Origin: Acidobacteriaceae bacterium
GTDB lineage: Bacteria; Acidobacteriota; Terriglobia; Terriglobales; Acidobacteriaceae
Assembly (NCBI GenBank): GCA_003139795.1
Contig: PLGM01000408.1
Span: 1-40,898 of the forward strand
Length of the DNA stretch: 40,898 bases
Direction of reading: 5' to 3'
The position numbers were made by a program, and so were the translations under genes. Of the stretch, positions 38,695-40,898 are shown piece after piece. How positions within the stretch are numbered: position 1 is the stretch's first letter; every line of letters begins with the position of its first letter. The notes under the pieces are model-generated. The model was not told the origin of the DNA. It did not search any database and saw nothing but the letters and a program-made list of their open reading frames with translations.

Positions 38695-39108
38695 TTGCGC
38701 GTTAGCAACCGTCAGGCGAATTGTCCCTTCCGGCGTGCTGCGCTCCATTTGGGGCCGCAACACCATCGGCTCCATCTACCGCGGCCGGAATCCCCCGAGA
38801 GCGATAGGTTCTCGCACCCAGCCGACCACCAAGATCCAACCGAGCCTGCAGAGTCACTCGAGTTCCCGATTCGCGACGAATCGGCGGAGCCAACACATTA
38901 CCAGAACCCGGAGTTTCGAGACCATTCCGAGCCTCCAGAGTATCCTCGGGGACCAACTTACGACGGTGACCAAGCCAGTCATGGGTCCGAAATTCTTGCC
39001 GTTCGCCCAGTTCCTGCCGAACCCCAGCAGGCTCCAGAGTGGCCCGAAGGGGCACCCCTATGGTCGGCTGGTCTGAGGGTGGGCCACCCGCCTTCGGAAT
39101 CTATCTAG
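38695..39108 (+). CDS. Doubtful Pro/Glu/His-rich ORF
   Basis: The 137-codon frame begins with TTG 5 bases after the regulator stop codon. It is rich in Pro, Glu, Asp and His (SHPADHQDPTEPAESLEFPI, then THYQNPEFRDHSEPPEYPRG, then VRPVPAEPQQAPEWPEG). The region is unusual in being open in at least three frames at once (also +38687-39076 and -38702-39055). An acidic, disordered protein is possible, but so is the absence of any gene. No Shine-Dalgarno sequence and no recognised relatives. Confidence 0.25.
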   Translation: MRVSNRQANCPFRRAALHLGPQHHRLHLPRPESPESDRFSHPADHQDPTEPAESLEFPIRDESAEPTHYQNPEFRDHSEPPEYPRGPTYDGDQASHGSEILAVRPVPAEPQQAPEWPEGAPLWSAGLRVGHPPSESI

Positions 39109-40898
39109 GCCAGATTCTTCACCTGTGGATAGCAGGTGAATTCTTCATCAGCGACTTGCCAGTATGGGATAAACTTCTGCCCGGGATTTCCGCGCACAGA
39201 GAAGTGCAGCGGCGATCCCTCAATGGGATGGAAGTACTCGGATAGATCCTCCAGATCATGTCCAGAATCGAGCGAAAGAACGACATTGGAAGAACCCACT
39301 GCTGCAAGCAGAATCGGCCCGTACTCAACTGAGCAGCGAGTGCGGCCTTGGATCTGGTCCAGCCCGGCATAACGCCTGACGCGAATCGCCGCCGGCAATG
39401 AGAACTCAATCCTGTCGCCATCTGCCCATTTGCGGTTGAGGACCAGGTAGCGGCCAGGCTCACTTGAACCCGCTGTTTGCCCGTTGATAGACACAGTCAT
39501 TTCCTTGGCTGACCAAGAGGGTACTCTTATCCGGATGTTGGCCTCCGTTGGCATCTCAGTTTTTACAGTGGCCTCCACCTTGGTCGTAAATGGGAATTGC
39601 GTTTTCACGGTCAGCTCGATGGGCCGATCATTGTGTGTCCACCGGACTGTCGAGGGCTCGTAGAGATGCACGAACAACCCATCGGGGGCAATCGAATAGA
39701 TATGCTCAGGCAAAGATCCGATAAGCCGGGTTCCCTGTCCTTCGCAGCATGTGTTTTCGTGCGTTGCTTTCTCTTTCTTGCCTTCAAGGATCGTGTGGTA
39801 ACGAAGTCCAATCCCATGATCCTGATTGCCGAGACCTATGTTAAAGATGGACTTTTCGATCTCAGCTGCAAAACGCTCATCCTCGGGATTCAGCTGCTGA
39901 AAGCGCTGGCTGAGAAACACCCAAAAGCTGTTGCCGCAGAGTTCGCCCAGTTTCTGTGACAGGTAATTGCTGTCGGGAGGATCGTTCTCAAATTCGATGA
40001 TCGAAATGCTACCGCCCGCCTGCTGCCAATGCGCACGATAAAGCTCCCAGGCGCCGAGCACTGCATCAAAATAGATCTGATGGCCGGTAATCAGGTACAT
40101 GTCGAGGTAAGCTTCAAGATCGGTGAGCAGATAGCAGTGCGGGCGGTCGTACGGATACTGCCACACCTGTGCCTCTTCTCGTCTCGCTAGCCCTCGCAGC
40201 CATGCATCTTCCTGGTAATACTGCTGGATGACCTGGGCATCTTTTGGAACACCGAAAGAGCTTGTGCCAACGCGGGTATTTGCCACCATTCCCTGGCCTC
40301 CCTGGATTGCTCCACGCAGCATTTCAGGCAGGAAGGACTGGCGATTAAACCAGTCATAGTATCCGCGTAGCATCGGCAGTGCTTTCTCATTCCCGCAGTA
40401 TGCAGCCTCAAGGAGTCCGTGCGTCAGCCAGGCACGCGTATAGGCTGCACGCTCGGAGTAGAGAATTGTGTCTTGCGGATATGCCATGATGTAGCCATTC
40501 GGCTCACGACATTCTGCAATCCCATCTACAACTGAATCGAGCCTTTGCTGAAGTTCGGGATGATGAATCCACCGAAGCGTATTGCCGGCGCCCATAAGGA
40601 AGCGGCCGGCATTCGATCCGGCTAGATCCTCCTCCCAGAACTTTTGCGAGCCCGTCGGTTTGAAATCCTTCACCTTTCCAGTGCGCTCATAAAACTGGCG
40701 CAGAAGATCTGCCGTTGAGTAGGAGGTCAGCAGATACTCGATGTTGTTTTCCATAGCTTTCTGGAAAACCCCACCGTGAAGGGTCACCCCCGACCTGGGA
40801 ACCTGTGCCTTGAACTTCGGCGGCGTCCACGTTGCAGGGCCGGTTACGGCGTCTGGATTATCATGAAGAATCTCTTCACTTGAGAGTACCGAGTTCTG
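39105..40898 (-). CDS. GH127-like (DUF1680) glycoside hydrolase, N-terminus beyond the window
   Basis: The frame is open from the right edge of the window to 39105 (about 597 residues seen), so the start lies outside. An (alpha/alpha)-barrel part shows AGRFLMGAGNTLRWIHHPEL, EPNGYIMAYPQD and AYTRAWLTHGLLEAA. Next comes the zinc/cysteine catalytic site of the GH127 family, with ELCGNSFW (Glu-x-Cys) and then THENTCCEGQGTRL (Cys-Cys). The C-terminal beta domain has RIRVPSWSAKEMTVSINGQT and VEYGPILLAAVG. GH127 enzymes remove beta-L-arabinofuranose from plant glycoproteins and use a cysteine nucleophile; this divergent member may cut another sugar. The part seen has no signal peptide. Confidence 0.85.
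   Translation of the reverse strand, partial: QNSVLSSEEILHDNPDAVTGPATWTPPKFKAQVPRSGVTLHGGVFQKAMENNIEYLLTSYSTADLLRQFYERTGKVKDFKPTGSQKFWEEDLAGSNAGRFLMGAGNTLRWIHHPELQQRLDSVVDGIAECREPNGYIMAYPQDTILYSERAAYTRAWLTHGLLEAAYCGNEKALPMLRGYYDWFNRQSFLPEMLRGAIQGGQGMVANTRVGTSSFGVPKDAQVIQQYYQEDAWLRGLARREEAQVWQYPYDRPHCYLLTDLEAYLDMYLITGHQIYFDAVLGAWELYRAHWQQAGGSISIIEFENDPPDSNYLSQKLGELCGNSFWVFLSQRFQQLNPEDERFAAEIEKSIFNIGLGNQDHGIGLRYHTILEGKKEKATHENTCCEGQGTRLIGSLPEHIYSIAPDGLFVHLYEPSTVRWTHNDRPIELTVKTQFPFTTKVEATVKTEMPTEANIRIRVPSWSAKEMTVSINGQTAGSSEPGRYLVLNRKWADGDRIEFSLPAAIRVRRYAGLDQIQGRTRCSVEYGPILLAAVGSSNVVLSLDSGHDLEDLSEYFHPIEGSPLHFSVRGNPGQKFIPYWQVADEEFTCYPQVKNLA

Overview
The window looks like chromosomal DNA of a Gram-negative, GC-rich soil bacterium, most likely an Acidobacteriota (Terriglobia-type). 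The reasons are an ~1190-residue TonB-dependent receptor with an N-terminal carboxypeptidase-regulatory-like domain (Oar type), many secreted beta-propeller and Ig-like surface proteins, KDO synthesis (kdsA), and several small secreted proteins of a type I associate with this phylum. Taxonomy is inferred from gene content only. I saw no rRNA, tRNA or CRISPR array.

Positions 1-29,100 are mostly ordinary chromosome. In order: a 66-residue His-rich protein, a secreted cupin and a secreted propeller; an AHSA1-type protein with an ArsR repressor behind a promoter framed by CTTAAGTAT repeats; a secreted DinB-like protein; cysteine desulfurase and MnmA, which together supply the sulfur for tRNA 2-thiouridine and are separated by a 9-bp-repeat hairpin; a secreted unknown, a YncE-like propeller, a DUF948-like and a YtxH-like envelope protein; the TonB-dependent receptor; a 1000-residue FAD/Fe-S oxidoreductase of the YdiJ (D-2-hydroxyglutarate dehydrogenase) type; a decayed membrane-protein gene; small lipoproteins and secreted proteins; ribH (with an extra N-terminal VOC-like domain) overlapping nusB; a large Ig-like lipoprotein; an S9 peptidase; a membrane protein/XRE regulator pair; hicAB; and kdsA of the Cys-containing, metal-dependent class.

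Positions 29,290-39,100 are an accessory, decaying region. They hold an HhH-like unknown gene, a leaderless-looking vapBC module, pieces of three transposase families (IS1595/ISXO2, IS1380, IS3), a class C beta-lactamase-fold hydrolase, broken ends of signalling genes (WD40, PP2C/SpoIIE, PAS), and one intact-looking IS701-family element whose two flanks do not match, suggesting rearrangement. Right of it is the most interesting unit: a minus-strand operon of a small excisionase-like HTH protein, an unknown Arg-rich ORF, and an HUH-type replication initiator-like protein (motif I FITLTF, HFH, YCLK). The last two are coupled by an ATGA overlap, and an open +1 frame continues from the Rep-like 3' end. 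A winged-helix regulator is divergent from the operon. This resembles the core of a small rolling-circle replicon or integrated phage/plasmid.

The right edge (39,105-40,898) is a GH127-type glycoside hydrolase cut off by the window end.
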